DNA of 39,043 nucleotides from Vulcaniibacterium tengchongense (GTDB lineage: Bacteria > Pseudomonadota > Gammaproteobacteria > Xanthomonadales > Xanthomonadaceae), in NCBI RefSeq assembly GCF_003814555.1, contig NZ_RKQN01000008.1, positions 1-39,043 on the forward strand. Direction: 5' to 3'. Below, in pieces: positions 38,995 through 39,043 of this stretch (position 1 is its first letter; the number at the start of each line of letters is the position of its first letter). The notes under the pieces are model-generated. The model was not told where the DNA came from, did no database searches, and worked only from the letters and a program-made list of their open reading frames with translations. A program made the translations under genes and the position numbers.

Positions 38995-39043
38995 ATGGTG
39001 GGCCGTGTTGGAATCGAACCAACGACCAGCGGATTAAAAGTCC
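38995..39043. repeat. attR: attR: 49-base direct repeat, right copy
   Basis: Identical to 1-49. The tRNA-Lys 5' half would lie beyond the window end, so this copy probably belongs to the intact, phage-restored tRNA gene. This is usual for the integrase-proximal side. Confidence 0.95.
38996..39043 (-). tRNA. tRNA-Lys(TTT), 3' part (continues past the window)
   Basis: Minus-strand anticodon stem-loop with TTT, T arm with GGTTCGAATCC, acceptor 3' strand GGCCCA and encoded CCA. The 5' half is outside the window, so completeness is inferred. Confidence 0.85.

Noticed and set aside
1-39043. P4-like satellite because of the C4/CI RNA
   Set aside because: A full set of head, tail, terminase and lysis genes is present, so the element is a complete P2-like phage.

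Overview
The window is a complete P2-like (Peduovirus-type) prophage in a high-GC proteobacterium. Codon and GC character, the BcepMu gp16-type regulator and the lysis genes fit a Xanthomonadaceae/Lysobacteraceae or Burkholderiales host, but the species cannot be fixed from sequence alone. The element is bounded by a perfect 49-base direct repeat (1-49 and 38995-39043). The repeat is the 3' part of a tRNA-Lys(TTT) gene read on the minus strand, so this is an attL/attR pair with the integrase near the right end.

Layout: attL and one hypothetical gene (177-515); a gene-free stretch with an AT-rich GTTAC/GTAAC repeat array (691-966) and a cos-like sequence (1162-1190); then a leftward late operon of terminase (P), portal (Q), a Com zinc finger and a DNA methyltransferase. 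Rightward follow the late blocks O-N-M-L-X, two holin-like genes, GH19 endolysin, Rz/Rz1, R, S (5155-11307); J-I-H and a tail accessory gene (11396-15334); and V-W-FI-FII-E/E'-T-U-D plus a small membrane protein (15410-23036), closed by a strong bidirectional terminator. Each gap between late blocks carries one TGTA-N11-TACA palindrome, proposed here as the binding site of the phage's own Ogr-type activator (25495-25818).

From 23114 to 25155 a leftward lysogenic group holds two membrane proteins, a possible small ORF and a short CI-type repressor. It faces a rightward early operon (BcepMu gp16-like regulator, Ogr, two small genes, zinc ribbon/Toprim/helicase replication protein) across a palindromic operator lying between a perfect -35 and a -10-like box. 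An antisense-strand HI1419/HI1420-type toxin-antitoxin pair follows. Next comes a C4/CI-type antisense RNA (as in phages P1 and P4) with two target sites, one covering the ribosome binding site of the next operon. That operon is a tightly overlapping run of small genes (30043-34468) that ends in an excisionase-like gene and the integrase.

Between integrase and attR is a cargo operon (35793-38912): three uncharacterised proteins, a VWA-domain protein, a protein that resembles the AcrVA2 anti-CRISPR family, and a small HTH protein in the position of an anti-CRISPR-associated (Aca) regulator. Together with the Com-methyltransferase pair and a Lar/MazG-like fusion, the phage carries several candidate counter-defence functions. 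The most notable findings are the AcrVA2-like/HTH pair with its unexplained partner genes, and the C4-type RNA circuit coexisting with a protein repressor switch.
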